Shown one piece after another: positions 25,501 to 35,964 of a stretch of 64,000 nt of DNA (the first letter of the stretch is position 1; each line of letters opens with the position of its first letter). The stretch is from Cohnella sp. AR92 (lineage in GTDB: Bacteria > Bacillota > Bacilli > Paenibacillales > Paenibacillaceae). Under the pieces are notes generated by a model. The model searched no databases and was not told the DNA's origin. It saw nothing but the letters and a program-made list of their open reading frames with translations. The stretch is from contig NZ_RZJR01000002.1 in assembly GCF_003990975.1 (NCBI RefSeq), positions 96,741-160,740 on the forward strand, written 5' to 3'. A program made the translations under genes and the position numbers.

Positions 25501-26622
25501 TTATTGCCCTACGACTTTCATGCCGGGGGTAAGCCCCTGCAGCACTTCGGCGTCCGTGGAAGTCTGCTGGCCGACCTCGATATCCACCTCGCGCTTGCTT
25601 CCGTCCGCTTCGACGACTTGAACGTACGTGCGGGCGCCTATCGTATGGAGCGCGGACAGCGGAATGACGATCGCGTTCTCCTTGCGGCTAAGGACGACAG
25701 ACACCGAGACCGATTGCCCGCGGGCCGCCGTCTTGGGCATATCCTTCACCTCGATCAGCAAGAGCTGATCCAGGTTCTGCGTATTCTGGCCATTTCCGTT
25801 CCCGTTCCCGTTGCCATTGCCGTTGCCGTTGTTGTTGCTGCTAGGCTGCGGCAGGCTCTTCACCTTGCCCGTCTTCACGACGCCGCCGTTGAAGTCGACT
25901 TGAACCTCCATGCCGATCGTAATCTTGTCGAGAGAGTCTTTGAGATTCGTTCCGACGACCAGCCGGCTCGGATCGACGATAACGCCTAGCGGCTTGTAGG
26001 CTTCGATCGAATCGCCTTCCTTCGCGGTGAGCGAGACGACCTGGCCGGAGAACGGCGCGGTCAGCACCGCGTCCGCGATATCCTGCTCCAGGTCGGCGAT
26101 CGCCTGCTTCTGCTCTTCGAAGGCGATCTGAGCCTCTTCGAATTCGATCGGATTCATCTCATCCTTCTTGCGGAGCGTATCCTTCATGGAGAGCTCCGTC
26201 TTTCTCATCGAGAGGCGCTGGTTCCGCAAGGACTTCTTCATGTCCTCCACGTCCAGCTCGGCGATCACCTGACCGGCTTTGACCGTGCCTCCGTTCTCTA
26301 TGTATAGCTTCTTAATGAACTTGCCGTTCAAGCTTTTCTGCGTCCAATAGATCGACTTCTCCTGAGTCGAATAAAGCCTGGCCGAATCGGATGCCTTCTT
26401 CTCGAGCGTCTTCGTCGTTACTTCGTATTCCGGCTTCTTCGAGATCTGAGGAAGCTGAATCGACGACAGATCCTCCTCCACCGGTTCGTTCGGCAGCAGG
26501 CCGCAGCCCGCCACCGCGATCGAGAGCGAGAGTACGGCAAGGAGGCCGCCTGCTTTGGTTGCGCCTGATCGTCTCTGGCTTCCCGCCTTACGCGAGAACG
26601 CCGTCCGCCATCTCATAGACAT
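25501..26622 (-). CDS. Lipoprotein membrane-fusion/adaptor subunit (HlyD/MacA-like)
   Basis: 373 residues with lipobox AVAGCG (Cys40). It has a barrel-sandwich half (NGKFIKKLYIENGGTVKAGQ), a helical hairpin (~150-210, KTELSMKDTLRKKDEMNPIE), the second lipoyl half (VLTAPFSGQVVSLTAKEGDS), and beta-barrel and membrane-proximal parts containing an Asn-Gly dipeptide repeat (NGNGNGNGNGNGNG). This is the architecture of RND/MacA adaptors, here lipid-anchored outside a Gram-positive membrane. GGAGGT lies 9 nt before ATG 26622; the start overlaps the upstream ATPase by 35 bp. Confidence 0.9.
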   Translation of the reverse strand: MSMRWRTAFSRKAGSQRRSGATKAGGLLAVLSLSIAVAGCGLLPNEPVEEDLSSIQLPQISKKPEYEVTTKTLEKKASDSARLYSTQEKSIYWTQKSLNGKFIKKLYIENGGTVKAGQVIAELDVEDMKKSLRNQRLSMRKTELSMKDTLRKKDEMNPIEFEEAQIAFEEQKQAIADLEQDIADAVLTAPFSGQVVSLTAKEGDSIEAYKPLGVIVDPSRLVVGTNLKDSLDKITIGMEVQVDFNGGVVKTGKVKSLPQPSSNNNGNGNGNGNGNGNGQNTQNLDQLLLIEVKDMPKTAARGQSVSVSVVLSRKENAIVIPLSALHTIGARTYVQVVEADGSKREVDIEVGQQTSTDAEVLQGLTPGMKVVGQ

Positions 26623-27361
26623 GGTCTGCTACCTCCATAATGGTCGTATCGTGTGTGGTCATGCATATCGTGATATTCTCCGCCTTGACGATCTCCTGGA
26701 ACACCGCCATGACCTGCGCGGCCATCTGGGAATCGAGCTCCGCCGTCGGTTCGTCCGCGAGAAGGAGGCTGGGCCTGTGCGCGATCGCTTTGGCGATGGC
26801 GACCCGCTGCTGCTCTCCCCCGGACATCTCGGAAGGGCGGTGGTGCATTCTCTTGCCAAGGCCGACCAGCTCCAGGCAGGAGGTCACTCTAGCCTTCCAT
26901 TCCGAGCGGGGAGTTCCGGCCATCCGCAGCGACAGCTCCACGTTCTCGTAAGCGGAGAGCAACGGCATCAAAGCGTACGCTTGGAAAATAAAGCCAATAT
27001 CCTTTCTCCGGATGACGGTCCTCTGATCGTCGTTCCACTCGTGGAACGGCTTGCCGCGGAACCAGATCTGGCCCTCCGTCGGCGTATCGAGACCGCCCAT
27101 CAGGTTCATAAGCGTCGTCTTGCCCGAGCCCGATCGGCCCTTCAGCATGATGAGCTGCTTCGGGTACAGCGTCAGGTCGATGCCCTTGAGCACCCTCAGC
27201 TTCTGATGGCCCACGTCGAAGGAACGCTCCACTCCGCTGACCACCAGCAGCGGTTCTTTGTCGTCTCCCCGCACCGGCTGGTCTTCCTTGCTTGTCCTTG
27301 TCTCTCCCAGGCTGCCGCCCGGCTCTTCCCGCTTCTTCGCGCGAGGCTTCCAAGCGAGCAT
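26588..27361 (-). CDS. MacB/LolD-type ABC ATPase, first gene of operon
   Basis: 257 residues. A charged N-terminal extension (~35) precedes the ATPase core: Walker A GRSGSGKTT, FIFQAYALMPLLS, signature MSGGEQQRVAIAKA, Walker B LLLADEPTAELD, switch TTHDTT. It lacks the AbrB-like tail of the second ATPase. Ribosome site GGGAGGG. The operon thus has two different ATPases, one adaptor, one double permease and two binding lipoproteins. No clear sigma-A promoter was found in the ~240 bp upstream. Confidence 0.9.
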   Translation of the reverse strand: MLAWKPRAKKREEPGGSLGETRTSKEDQPVRGDDKEPLLVVSGVERSFDVGHQKLRVLKGIDLTLYPKQLIMLKGRSGSGKTTLMNLMGGLDTPTEGQIWFRGKPFHEWNDDQRTVIRRKDIGFIFQAYALMPLLSAYENVELSLRMAGTPRSEWKARVTSCLELVGLGKRMHHRPSEMSGGEQQRVAIAKAIAHRPSLLLADEPTAELDSQMAAQVMAVFQEIVKAENITICMTTHDTTIMEVADHVYEMADGVLA

Positions 27362-27607
27362 CCGAATTCCCTCCCTTTACCAATTGCCGCTTCACCATTT
27401 ATAACGAATGAAAGAATCAAAAAGTTACGGCTTTAGGTAGATTTTATGAGAATAATGAGAAGGATTTCGAAATACGCGTGCGAAGGGTCGTCAAACCTCG
27501 GATTATCGCCGCGCGGCGCCATCTTTTTTTCGCAGCCTCTTTATAAGGAGGGGTCATTTTGTGTATGATGAAGAAATACAAGTTACGCGTGAGAAAGGTT
27601 GGTCGGA
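27362..27607. other. Divergent intergenic region between transporter operon and glnS
   Basis: Holds the start signals of both operons. TATGAT at 27563-27568 is a possible glnS -10 without a good -35. AAGGAGGGG at 27545-27553 is a consensus ribosome site far from glnS (see the possible leader frame). A small GC palindrome (27511-27522) followed by T7 may be a weak terminator. Confidence 0.4.
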
Positions 27608-29272
<1,665 letters not shown>

Positions 29273-29283
29273 ATAAATAGACA

Positions 29284-29331
29284 AAAGCTCCATATCCTAA
29301 CGGCAATGCCGGAGGACATGGAGCTTTTCTT
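29284..29331 (+). terminator. glnS terminator
   Basis: AAAGCTCCAT (29284-29293) / ATGGAGCTTT (29318-29327) with an inner CGGC/GCCG pair, followed by TCTTTTCC. Confidence 0.85.
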
Positions 29332-29419
29332 TTCCTTCCAATGAACAATATCGAGCGTTTTGTCGTTATATCTATGTTCTGGCTCAGAACCATTTATCCG
29401 AATAAAGAGGTGCGCAAGC

Positions 29420-30775
29420 ATGAAGAACCTGACGAACATTCGATTCCGTTGGCCGCTGCTGGCTCTGGGAGTTCTGCTGCTTATCGCGGGCTGCGGCAAC
29501 AACGGAGGAGCGTTGCCGAGCACGGATACCTCCTCTCCATCGAATGCTTCTCCGTCGCCATCGCCGTCAACGTCTCCTATAGCCTCTACGGCGCCGTCCG
29601 CTTCTCCTTCGGCTTCTCCGGGCGGTTCGGTCCCTTCCGTTTCGCCCGCTCCCCCCGCTTCGCCCCCCGACGTCGACGATCCGGTCGAACGGCAGTTGAA
29701 GCGGATGACGCTGGAAGAGAAGATCGGACAGATGATCTTCGCCGGAGTCGACGGAACGACGCTCGGCAAGGACGACCGCGCGACCATCGCCGACGCGAAG
29801 GTCGGAGGCATCATCCTGTATTCGCGCAACGTCAGCGATGTCAAAGGCACCGTCTCTCTCCTCAACGCGATCAAGCAAGCCAATAAAGCAAACCCGGTCC
29901 CTCTCTTCTTGGGCGTCGATCAGGAAGGAGGCAAGGTCAGCCGCCTTCCTTCCGCTTACGAGAAGATCCCGGCCAACCAAGAGGTAGGAGCCGCCAAGGA
30001 CGAAGGGCTTGCGGGCGAGATGGGAAGCCTGCTGGCTAGAGAGCTGCTCTCAGCCGGGTTCAATCTCGATTTTGCCCCCGTTCTGGACGTGAACAGCAAC
30101 CCGAACAACCCCGTCATCGGCCCCCGCTCTTTCGGCAGCTCCGCTAAGCTCGTCTCGCAGCTTGGCATCGCCGAGATGGAAGGCCTACGCGGCGGCGGGG
30201 TCATCCCCGTCGCGAAGCATTTCCCGGGACACGGCGATACGTCCGTCGATTCCCACCTGGATTTGCCAGTCGTTAACAAGACGGCCGAGCAGCTCGCCAA
30301 GCTGGAATGGATTCCGTTCAAGCAAGCGATCGAGAATCGGGTCGAAGCGATCATGGTCGCCCATATTCTCTATCCGAAGCTGGATCCCGATAAGCCCGCT
30401 TCCCTCTCGAAGGAGCTCGTCGGCCATCAGCTTCGCCAGGTGTTGGGCTACGACGGGGTCGTCATGACCGACGATATCACGATGGGTGCTATCGTCAAGC
30501 ACTACACGCTTCCCGCGGCCGCCGTGGACGCGATTCTGGCCGGCGACGATATCGTGCTTGTCGCCCATGGGCACGACAACATGAAGACGGTCCGCGACTC
30601 GCTGCTGGCCGCAGTCAAGGACGGCCGGCTTGACGAGAAGCGGATCGACGAGAGCGTCGTTCGCATTCTTCGGCTGAAGAACGATTATGCGCTCCGGGAT
30701 AAGAACACGTCCGTGCCTAATCTGACCAAGCTCAATCAAGACATCAAGGCTTGGCGCTCCTCTCTGACGGACTAA
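29420..30775 (+). CDS. nagZ: Lipoprotein beta-N-acetylhexosaminidase, GH3 (NagZ-type)
   Basis: 451 residues from ATG 29420 (AGAGGTG, 8-nt spacing). Lipobox LLIAGC (Cys25) followed by a ~55-residue Ser/Pro linker, then a GH3 domain. Motifs: GVDQEGGKVSRLP (~165-177), the NagZ catalytic loop KHFPGHGDT (266-274, general acid/base His) and the nucleophile Asp in GVVMTDDITMG (~351). Cleaves terminal GlcNAc from muropeptides at the cell surface for cell-wall recycling. It is convergent with an SLH-GH18 glycosidase; the stops are 3 bp apart. Confidence 0.93.
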   Translation: MKNLTNIRFRWPLLALGVLLLIAGCGNNGGALPSTDTSSPSNASPSPSPSTSPIASTAPSASPSASPGGSVPSVSPAPPASPPDVDDPVERQLKRMTLEEKIGQMIFAGVDGTTLGKDDRATIADAKVGGIILYSRNVSDVKGTVSLLNAIKQANKANPVPLFLGVDQEGGKVSRLPSAYEKIPANQEVGAAKDEGLAGEMGSLLARELLSAGFNLDFAPVLDVNSNPNNPVIGPRSFGSSAKLVSQLGIAEMEGLRGGGVIPVAKHFPGHGDTSVDSHLDLPVVNKTAEQLAKLEWIPFKQAIENRVEAIMVAHILYPKLDPDKPASLSKELVGHQLRQVLGYDGVVMTDDITMGAIVKHYTLPAAAVDAILAGDDIVLVAHGHDNMKTVRDSLLAAVKDGRLDEKRIDESVVRILRLKNDYALRDKNTSVPNLTKLNQDIKAWRSSLTD

Positions 30776-30778
30776 GCC

Positions 30779-32398
30779 TTATTCGAAGCGGAACGATTCG
30801 TACTTGACCGCGTTGCGCACGCTCGGCCATACGTCCGGCGACTCGCCTCCGATGTACCAGTAAGCGAAGCCCGTCGCCCCCGACTGCAGCGACTCCCGGA
30901 TCTTGGCGGTGAGAGAACGGCTCTCCTCCGTCCAGATCCGGTGAGTCGTTTGCCCTTTCTTGTAGGCGTAAACGTATTGCCCCAGCGCAGCATTCCACGA
31001 CTTGTCTGCGGCGGCTAGCGAGCCGATCAAGGCGTTCTGCTCCGCGATCGTCATCTCCGTCGAAGACACGGCGGATCCGGTCGTCCAGTCGCGGGTGAAG
31101 AATGGCAGCGCCATGATCGTTTTACTGGACGGGATCGATTCCAGAAGCGTGTCTAAGCCCGACTTCATCCACGGCAGCGAGGAGACCGAGCCGGCGATTG
31201 GCGAACCGCCCCAATGCTCGTCGTATGCCATCAGAACGACATGATCCGCCGCCTCTCCGATGGCTTCGTAATCGAACGCATCCGTCCAATCCGTCCCCAG
31301 ATCGGGAGAGACGTTGACCGACAGGACCATCTTCGCTTTATGAAGGGCGGTCGCCAACTCTTGGACGAACAAAGTCATGTAATAACGGTCGCCGGCGATC
31401 ACGTTCTCGAAGTCCAGATTGACCCCGTCAATCCCGTACTTGTCCGCGAGCGCCGCCGTTTGAGCGACGACCTGCTGCCTATTGGCCGTGCTGCTCAGCA
31501 TCGCGTGGGTCGTCTCCGCATTGAAGCGGTTCCCGAACATGCCCCACACTTTCTTGCCTTTGGACGCCGCCCAGGTCAGCAGGGCGGAGTCGGTATTGTC
31601 CGTAATGGAGCCGGCGGAATCGAGGAAAAAGACGCGGGGCGCGAGCGTATTGACCGCCGATTTGCCGATGCTTGCCTTGTATTCCGCCAGCGTCTGGCCG
31701 TATTGCCAGCCGATCTGAAGCATGGAGCCGGACGTTGCCGCGAACTGGCTCTCCCATGCCTTATTCAGAACGATCCGGTGGAAAAGAACGGCGATCTCCG
31801 CCCGGGTCAGCTTGGAGGTAGGCCGGAAAGCTCCATTCTCGTCTCCTTTGAACAAGCCGGCTTTGACGGCTGCTCCCACGGACGATTGCGCCCAGGAGGA
31901 GATGGAGGGAAAGTCGACGAACCCGGAAGCGGAAGAGCTCGCTCCGTTAAGCTTCAGGGCCCGCGCCAGGATGACCGCGGCCTGCTCGCGCGTGATCGTC
32001 ACGAGAGGCTGATAAGCCGTCGCGCTCGTGCCGGAGACCAGCTCCAGATTCGATGCTGCCTGTACAGCCCCATAGAACCATTGGGAGGACTTCACGTCCT
32101 GGAACGCGGCGATCGCGTTATTCGTCTCTTCGAGTCCGAACGCGCGCACGAGAATAGCCGCGAATTCCGCTCGCGTCACCGTCTTGCCGGGCTCGAATAG
32201 GCGCTCGCTCGTGCCGCCTACGATTCCTTTGGCGGCTAGCGCCGTAATGTCGTCTCTCGCATAGCTGGAGGAAATATCGTCGAAGGGCAAGGAAGAAGCC
32301 GCGTTCGCGGCCGATGGGGCAAGCGGCAGGCTGCCGGCGCCAATAGAGAATGCCGCTAGGATGGGTAGCAGGATGCGGCGAGTACGAGCGAATCTCAC
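30779..32398 (-). CDS. SLH-anchored glycoside hydrolase family 18
   Basis: 539 residues with a signal peptide (cleavage near SAANA). Three SLH repeats lie at ~35-210 (KTVTRAEFAAILVRAFGL; VTITREQAAVILARAL; SKLTRAEIAVLFHR). A GH18 barrel spans ~225-539. The catalytic DxxDxDxE motif is D324-G-V-N-L-D-F-E331 (acid E331); YDEHWGGS and the late YWYIGGES strand also fit GH18. Similar to sporulation/germination N-acetylglucosaminidases (YaaH/SleL, YvbX-like). Probably cuts peptidoglycan or a related GlcNAc polymer at the wall. Confidence 0.92.
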   Translation of the reverse strand: MRFARTRRILLPILAAFSIGAGSLPLAPSAANAASSLPFDDISSSYARDDITALAAKGIVGGTSERLFEPGKTVTRAEFAAILVRAFGLEETNNAIAAFQDVKSSQWFYGAVQAASNLELVSGTSATAYQPLVTITREQAAVILARALKLNGASSSASGFVDFPSISSWAQSSVGAAVKAGLFKGDENGAFRPTSKLTRAEIAVLFHRIVLNKAWESQFAATSGSMLQIGWQYGQTLAEYKASIGKSAVNTLAPRVFFLDSAGSITDNTDSALLTWAASKGKKVWGMFGNRFNAETTHAMLSSTANRQQVVAQTAALADKYGIDGVNLDFENVIAGDRYYMTLFVQELATALHKAKMVLSVNVSPDLGTDWTDAFDYEAIGEAADHVVLMAYDEHWGGSPIAGSVSSLPWMKSGLDTLLESIPSSKTIMALPFFTRDWTTGSAVSSTEMTIAEQNALIGSLAAADKSWNAALGQYVYAYKKGQTTHRIWTEESRSLTAKIRESLQSGATGFAYWYIGGESPDVWPSVRNAVKYESFRFE

Positions 32399-32486
32399 GG
32401 ATGGAACACCTCAATCTAATAGAATGCTGTTATTCTCATCCTATCAAATCGAAGTAGATAGAGTGACCCGCAAGTTTTGGTAATGC

Positions 32487-32530
32487 CCATAGAGAAGAGC
32501 CCCGCGGCGACTGCCGACGGGGCTCTTGCT
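32487..32530 (-). terminator. Terminator of the nucleoside hydrolase gene
   Basis: AAGAGCCCCG (32495-32504) / CGGGGCTCTT (32518-32527), T/C-rich tail on the minus strand. Confidence 0.75.
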
Positions 32531-32538
32531 GTTAGAAC

Positions 32539-33522
32539 CTAGTTGAGGTATTCGCTGTAGTCGCCGCTAAGCATCGCGGTCAGCATGCGGTAGAACTCCC
32601 GATAGTCGCTCTCCAGGACGACCTCCGAACGCGAGGTCTCGCCCGCATAGGCCGGCGTATTCTCCGGAGCCGGCCTCGTATCGACCGCGCTGAATCCGCG
32701 ATTCGCTTCGCTCTGGCATTCGATCTGCACGGGGTAATGCCCCGACTTCAAGATCAATTCGGGCCGAATGCACATCGCGATCGTCACGGAATCGGGATGC
32801 GTGACCCCTTCCAGCCCGTTCGCCATGTTGAATTCCAGCGCCTTGCGGTTGACCTGGTGATAGAACTTGGAGATCGGCGTGTCGATCCGCTTCAGCTTCT
32901 CCAGGTCCTCTCCCCCGATCAGGGCATAGCGGCAGCAGACGTCCCAGCCGACCATCACGATCGGGAAGCCGGCTTGGAACACCATCTGAGCCGCTTCCGG
33001 ATCGACGTAGAAATTAAACTCCGCCGTAGAGGTGATGTTCCCCCGGAAGTGGCAGGAACCGCCCATCACCCATACTTTCTTCACCTTGCTGACGATCGTC
33101 GGATCCAGCATATAAGCAACGGCGAGGTTGGTCAGCGGGCCGTGCGCCACGATCTCCAGCTCTCCCGGATATTCGTTAAGCAGCCGCACGATCGCATTCG
33201 CCGCATGCTCCTTCTCGGCTTGCTGCTTCGGCAGCGGGAAGTTCGTCTCCCCCATTCCGTCCGCGCCATGTACGTAAGCCGCTTGAACAAGCGGACGCAA
33301 GAGCGGACGATCGCAGCCTTCGTAGACGGGTACCTCGCCGCTTCTTCCCGCATGCTCTACGGTCGTCAACGCGTTGATCGTGCATTGGCCGACCGGAATA
33401 TTCCCCATCACCGTCGTGATCGCTTCAACCTTCACTCCAGGCCAGAGCAAGCCGAACAGAATCGACGTGACGTCGTCTCCCGCCGTATCCGTATCAATGA
33501 TTAATCGCAGCTGTTTGTCCAT
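32539..33522 (-). CDS. Inosine-uridine-type nucleoside hydrolase
   Basis: 327 residues from ATG 33522, 6 nt after GGAGG; earlier in-frame starts are not supported. The N-terminal Ca-binding motif is D10-T-D-T-A-G-D-D17. AHGPLTNLAVAYML and the C-terminal HPDS (VTHPDSVTIA) are family hallmarks. Hydrolyses the N-glycosidic bond of ribonucleosides for salvage. Base specificity is not predictable by eye. Own terminator; probably monocistronic. Confidence 0.92.
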   Translation of the reverse strand: MDKQLRLIIDTDTAGDDVTSILFGLLWPGVKVEAITTVMGNIPVGQCTINALTTVEHAGRSGEVPVYEGCDRPLLRPLVQAAYVHGADGMGETNFPLPKQQAEKEHAANAIVRLLNEYPGELEIVAHGPLTNLAVAYMLDPTIVSKVKKVWVMGGSCHFRGNITSTAEFNFYVDPEAAQMVFQAGFPIVMVGWDVCCRYALIGGEDLEKLKRIDTPISKFYHQVNRKALEFNMANGLEGVTHPDSVTIAMCIRPELILKSGHYPVQIECQSEANRGFSAVDTRPAPENTPAYAGETSRSEVVLESDYREFYRMLTAMLSGDYSEYLN

Positions 33523-33616
33523 GTCCATCCTCCGAGGTGCTGTTGTCATCGTTCGCATCTCATCCAGTATATCGGTTCCGACCATGGGCTCGTCAAGTTT
33601 CGGGGCGGCGAAACCG

Positions 33617-33664
33617 CAAAAAACGGCCTCGCCGGTCTGTAGAATCAGACCGTTCGAGACCGTC
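33617..33664 (-). terminator. Terminator of the 79-aa gene
   Basis: A nested minus-strand hairpin: ACGGTCTCG and CGGTCTG arms pair with CAGACCG and GAGGCCGT, then TTTTTTG. Confidence 0.85.
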
Positions 33665-33904
33665 TCATGCGGTAAACAACAGATCCTCCATTACCGTCAG
33701 CAGCCGGGACCTCATCTCCTTGAGCTTCTCGACTTCGAGCGCGATCAGCTCCTCGTCGTCCGAGAATTTCAAGCCTTCTATTCGTCGAAGCTGCTCGTTC
33801 ATCCGAAGGACTTCCTCGGAATAAGCAAGCTTGCGGTCATAGCTGCGGACGCGGTAGAGCAGATCCGAAGTGGCGTTCCATAGGGTTTCCAGCAGTTGGC
33901 TCAT
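33665..33904 (-). CDS. Small helical hypothetical protein (79 aa)
   Basis: Starts MSQLLETLWNATSDLLYRVR (ATG 33904, AAGGAAAGG upstream). The whole protein is predicted helical and heptad-like (LRMNEQLRRIEGLKF...EELIALEVEKLKEMRSRLL), so it probably forms a coiled coil. No family recognised. Confidence 0.65.
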   Translation of the reverse strand: MSQLLETLWNATSDLLYRVRSYDRKLAYSEEVLRMNEQLRRIEGLKFSDDEELIALEVEKLKEMRSRLLTVMEDLLFTA

Positions 33905-34013
33905 GTCGATCTTTCCTTTCCTTGCTTTGCCTGGCATGGCTATCCTTCTATTCTATTCTTCCTCCCGGCCATCGGTTCGAGTCTCGGCCAAAACGGGCGA
34001 TAGGCCAGCCATA

Positions 34014-34043
34014 ACAAAACAAAGACCGCCACGCCAGGCGGTC
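34014..34043 (-). terminator. Terminator of the ssu operon
   Basis: GACCGCC (34024-34030) / GGCGGTC (34037-34043), followed on the minus strand by TTTGTTTTG. Confidence 0.85.
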
Positions 34044-34054
34044 CTCGATAGCCT

Positions 34055-34876
34055 TCAGTATGCTTCTTGCTTAAGCGAGGCAACGAGCTGTTCGCGCAGC
34101 TTGCCGTAGTCGCGATGCTTGCGCAGGTCGGCCGCCGTCTCCTCCTCAGAGTACAGCGGATTCGGCATATCGACCGCCACTTTGCCAGGAGAGCCGCTAA
34201 GGACGACGATACGCGTCGCCAACAGCAGCGCTTCGTCCACGTCGTGGGTGATGAAGAACACCGCCTGCTGCGAAGCCAGCCAGAGCTGGCGAAGCTGCTG
34301 CTGCAGGTTCTCCCGAGTGATCGCGTCCAGCGCCCCGAACGGTTCATCCATCAGGATGAGCCGAGGCGATGCGGCAAGCGTTCGGGCGATGGCCGCCCGC
34401 TGCTTCATGCCTCCGGACAACTGGTAGGGCAGCCGATCCGCAGCGTCTCTTAACCCCACTTGACGGATGGCTTCCGCAGCCTTCATCGTTCGATCGGCAC
34501 GTCCGACTCCCTGCATCCGCAAGCCGAACTCGACGTTCCGCTGAATGGACAGCCAAGGGAACAGATTCGCGTGCTGGAAGACGACCCCGACCTCGGAGTT
34601 CGGCGCCGCCTTCTCCTTCCCTAGCACGCGGACGAAGCCTGAAGTCGGCTGCTCGTAGCCCGCGATCAGGCGCAGCAGCGAAGTTTTGCCGCTGCCTGAG
34701 GCCCCGAGCACGCAGACGAATTCCCGCTCGCCCAGCTCTAGCTGGACGCCGCTAAGCACTTCTTTGGCTTTCTTGCCTCGTCCGTAGACGAGCGATAGAT
34801 CCTCGATAGCGACAAGGCGCTCCCCCTCAAGCGAGGGGGAATCGCCGTACGACAGCGCAGGTACGATGGAGCTCAT
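34055..34876 (-). CDS. ssuB: Aliphatic sulfonate ABC transporter ATPase
   Basis: 273 residues. Walker A GASGSGKTS, Q-loop VVFQHANLFPW, signature LSGGMKQRAAIART, Walker B LILMDEPFGALD, switch FITHDVDEA: the SsuB/TauB/NitT subgroup. Energises uptake with SsuC and SsuA. Last gene of the ssuD-C-A-B operon. The assignment to sulfonates rests on the adjacent SsuD; taurine or other anions are possible. Confidence 0.88.
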   Translation of the reverse strand: MSSIVPALSYGDSPSLEGERLVAIEDLSLVYGRGKKAKEVLSGVQLELGEREFVCVLGASGSGKTSLLRLIAGYEQPTSGFVRVLGKEKAAPNSEVGVVFQHANLFPWLSIQRNVEFGLRMQGVGRADRTMKAAEAIRQVGLRDAADRLPYQLSGGMKQRAAIARTLAASPRLILMDEPFGALDAITRENLQQQLRQLWLASQQAVFFITHDVDEALLLATRIVVLSGSPGKVAVDMPNPLYSEEETAADLRKHRDYGKLREQLVASLKQEAY

Positions 34877-34904
34877 GGCTTCAACCCTATCCTATTCCGA
34901 GCGC

Positions 34905-35933
34905 TTACGGCTTAAGCGAATCTTGACGGATGGCGGCCTCATAATCCTTGAGCTCCGGCACCGACTCGACCAGCTTCTGGTCGGCGAGGAACTGGCCGGT
35001 CTCTTGGAGTACCTTCGCGAAGCCGCTGTCCTCCGGCTTGCTTCCGAGGTACTTGGCATCCTGCTGTTCCTTCGACGTCAGCCAGACGAGCTGCTTGGTC
35101 TGAGCCAGAGCGTCGGCTTCATCCGTGCTAAGAATCGGAGCGAGGGCCTTGGCCGCTTCCTCCGGCTTGTCGCGGTACAGCTGAACCGCCTCGTCAAGCA
35201 CGCCGACGTACTGCTTCACGAAGTCGGGATACTCATCGGCGAATTTCGTGCGGACGACGCCGACATCGGCTGTTATGGCGCCCTTCTCGGACAGCTGTTG
35301 AGCGGTTACAAGAATGCTTCCGTCGTCGGCGGTCAGCTTCGCGAGCGTCGGGTTCCATACGAACGCGGCGTCGATGTCCTTGCGCTGCCAGGCGGCAAGG
35401 ATGTCTTGCGGCTGCAAGTCGAGGATCGTCACTTGAGCCGGATCCACGCCTTCCAGCTTCAAAGCGGACAGAAGGCTGAAGTGGGAAGTGGAGCCGAAAG
35501 GCGTCGCGACATTCTTGCCGACCAGGTCCTTTACCGATTTGATGTTCGAGCTGTTGCGCACGGCGAGCGACTCGGCGTCGCCGATAATGTCATGCAAGAA
35601 GTATACCTGATAACCCAGCTTGTTGGAGATTCCGATCGAGACCGGCACCGAGCCGGCCAAGCCGAGATCGATGCTTCCGGCCGCTACCGCCGTGTTGACG
35701 TCGCGTCCGGAATCGAACGGCTTCCAGTTGATCTTGACGTCCGGGAATTTCTGCTCGGCCAGGCCCTTCGCCTTGACCAGCAGCTCGGCGTTCGGAATGA
35801 CCTGATAGCCGATCGTCACTTCTTTCGGCAGGCTGCCGCTCTCCGACTTGTCTTTGCCGCAAGCCGTCAATGCCAACGTCAGCATAAGCGAGGTAATAAT
35901 GGCGGTAATCGCGAATCTTTTTCTTTGCTTCAT
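34905..35933 (-). CDS. ssuA: Aliphatic sulfonate-binding lipoprotein
   Basis: 342 residues with lipobox ALTAC (Cys25). Core motifs of the SsuA/TauA/NMT1 family: EVTIGYQVIPNAELLVKAKG, DLGLAGSVPVSIGISNK, VKDLVGKNVATPFGSTSHF, DAAFVWNPTLAKL. Captures sulfonates outside the membrane for SsuBC. Substrate inferred from the operon. Confidence 0.88.
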   Translation of the reverse strand: MKQRKRFAITAIITSLMLTLALTACGKDKSESGSLPKEVTIGYQVIPNAELLVKAKGLAEQKFPDVKINWKPFDSGRDVNTAVAAGSIDLGLAGSVPVSIGISNKLGYQVYFLHDIIGDAESLAVRNSSNIKSVKDLVGKNVATPFGSTSHFSLLSALKLEGVDPAQVTILDLQPQDILAAWQRKDIDAAFVWNPTLAKLTADDGSILVTAQQLSEKGAITADVGVVRTKFADEYPDFVKQYVGVLDEAVQLYRDKPEEAAKALAPILSTDEADALAQTKQLVWLTSKEQQDAKYLGSKPEDSGFAKVLQETGQFLADQKLVESVPELKDYEAAIRQDSLKP

Positions 35934-35964
35934 GTTTCGACCACACCCCTATAATGGATATTAT

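Noticed and set aside
27362..27480. Fur/Zur-type operator in the transporter-operon upstream region
   Set aside because: GAGAATAATGAGAA is a direct-repeat-like AT-rich stretch that does not fit the inverted 7-1-7 Fur pattern.
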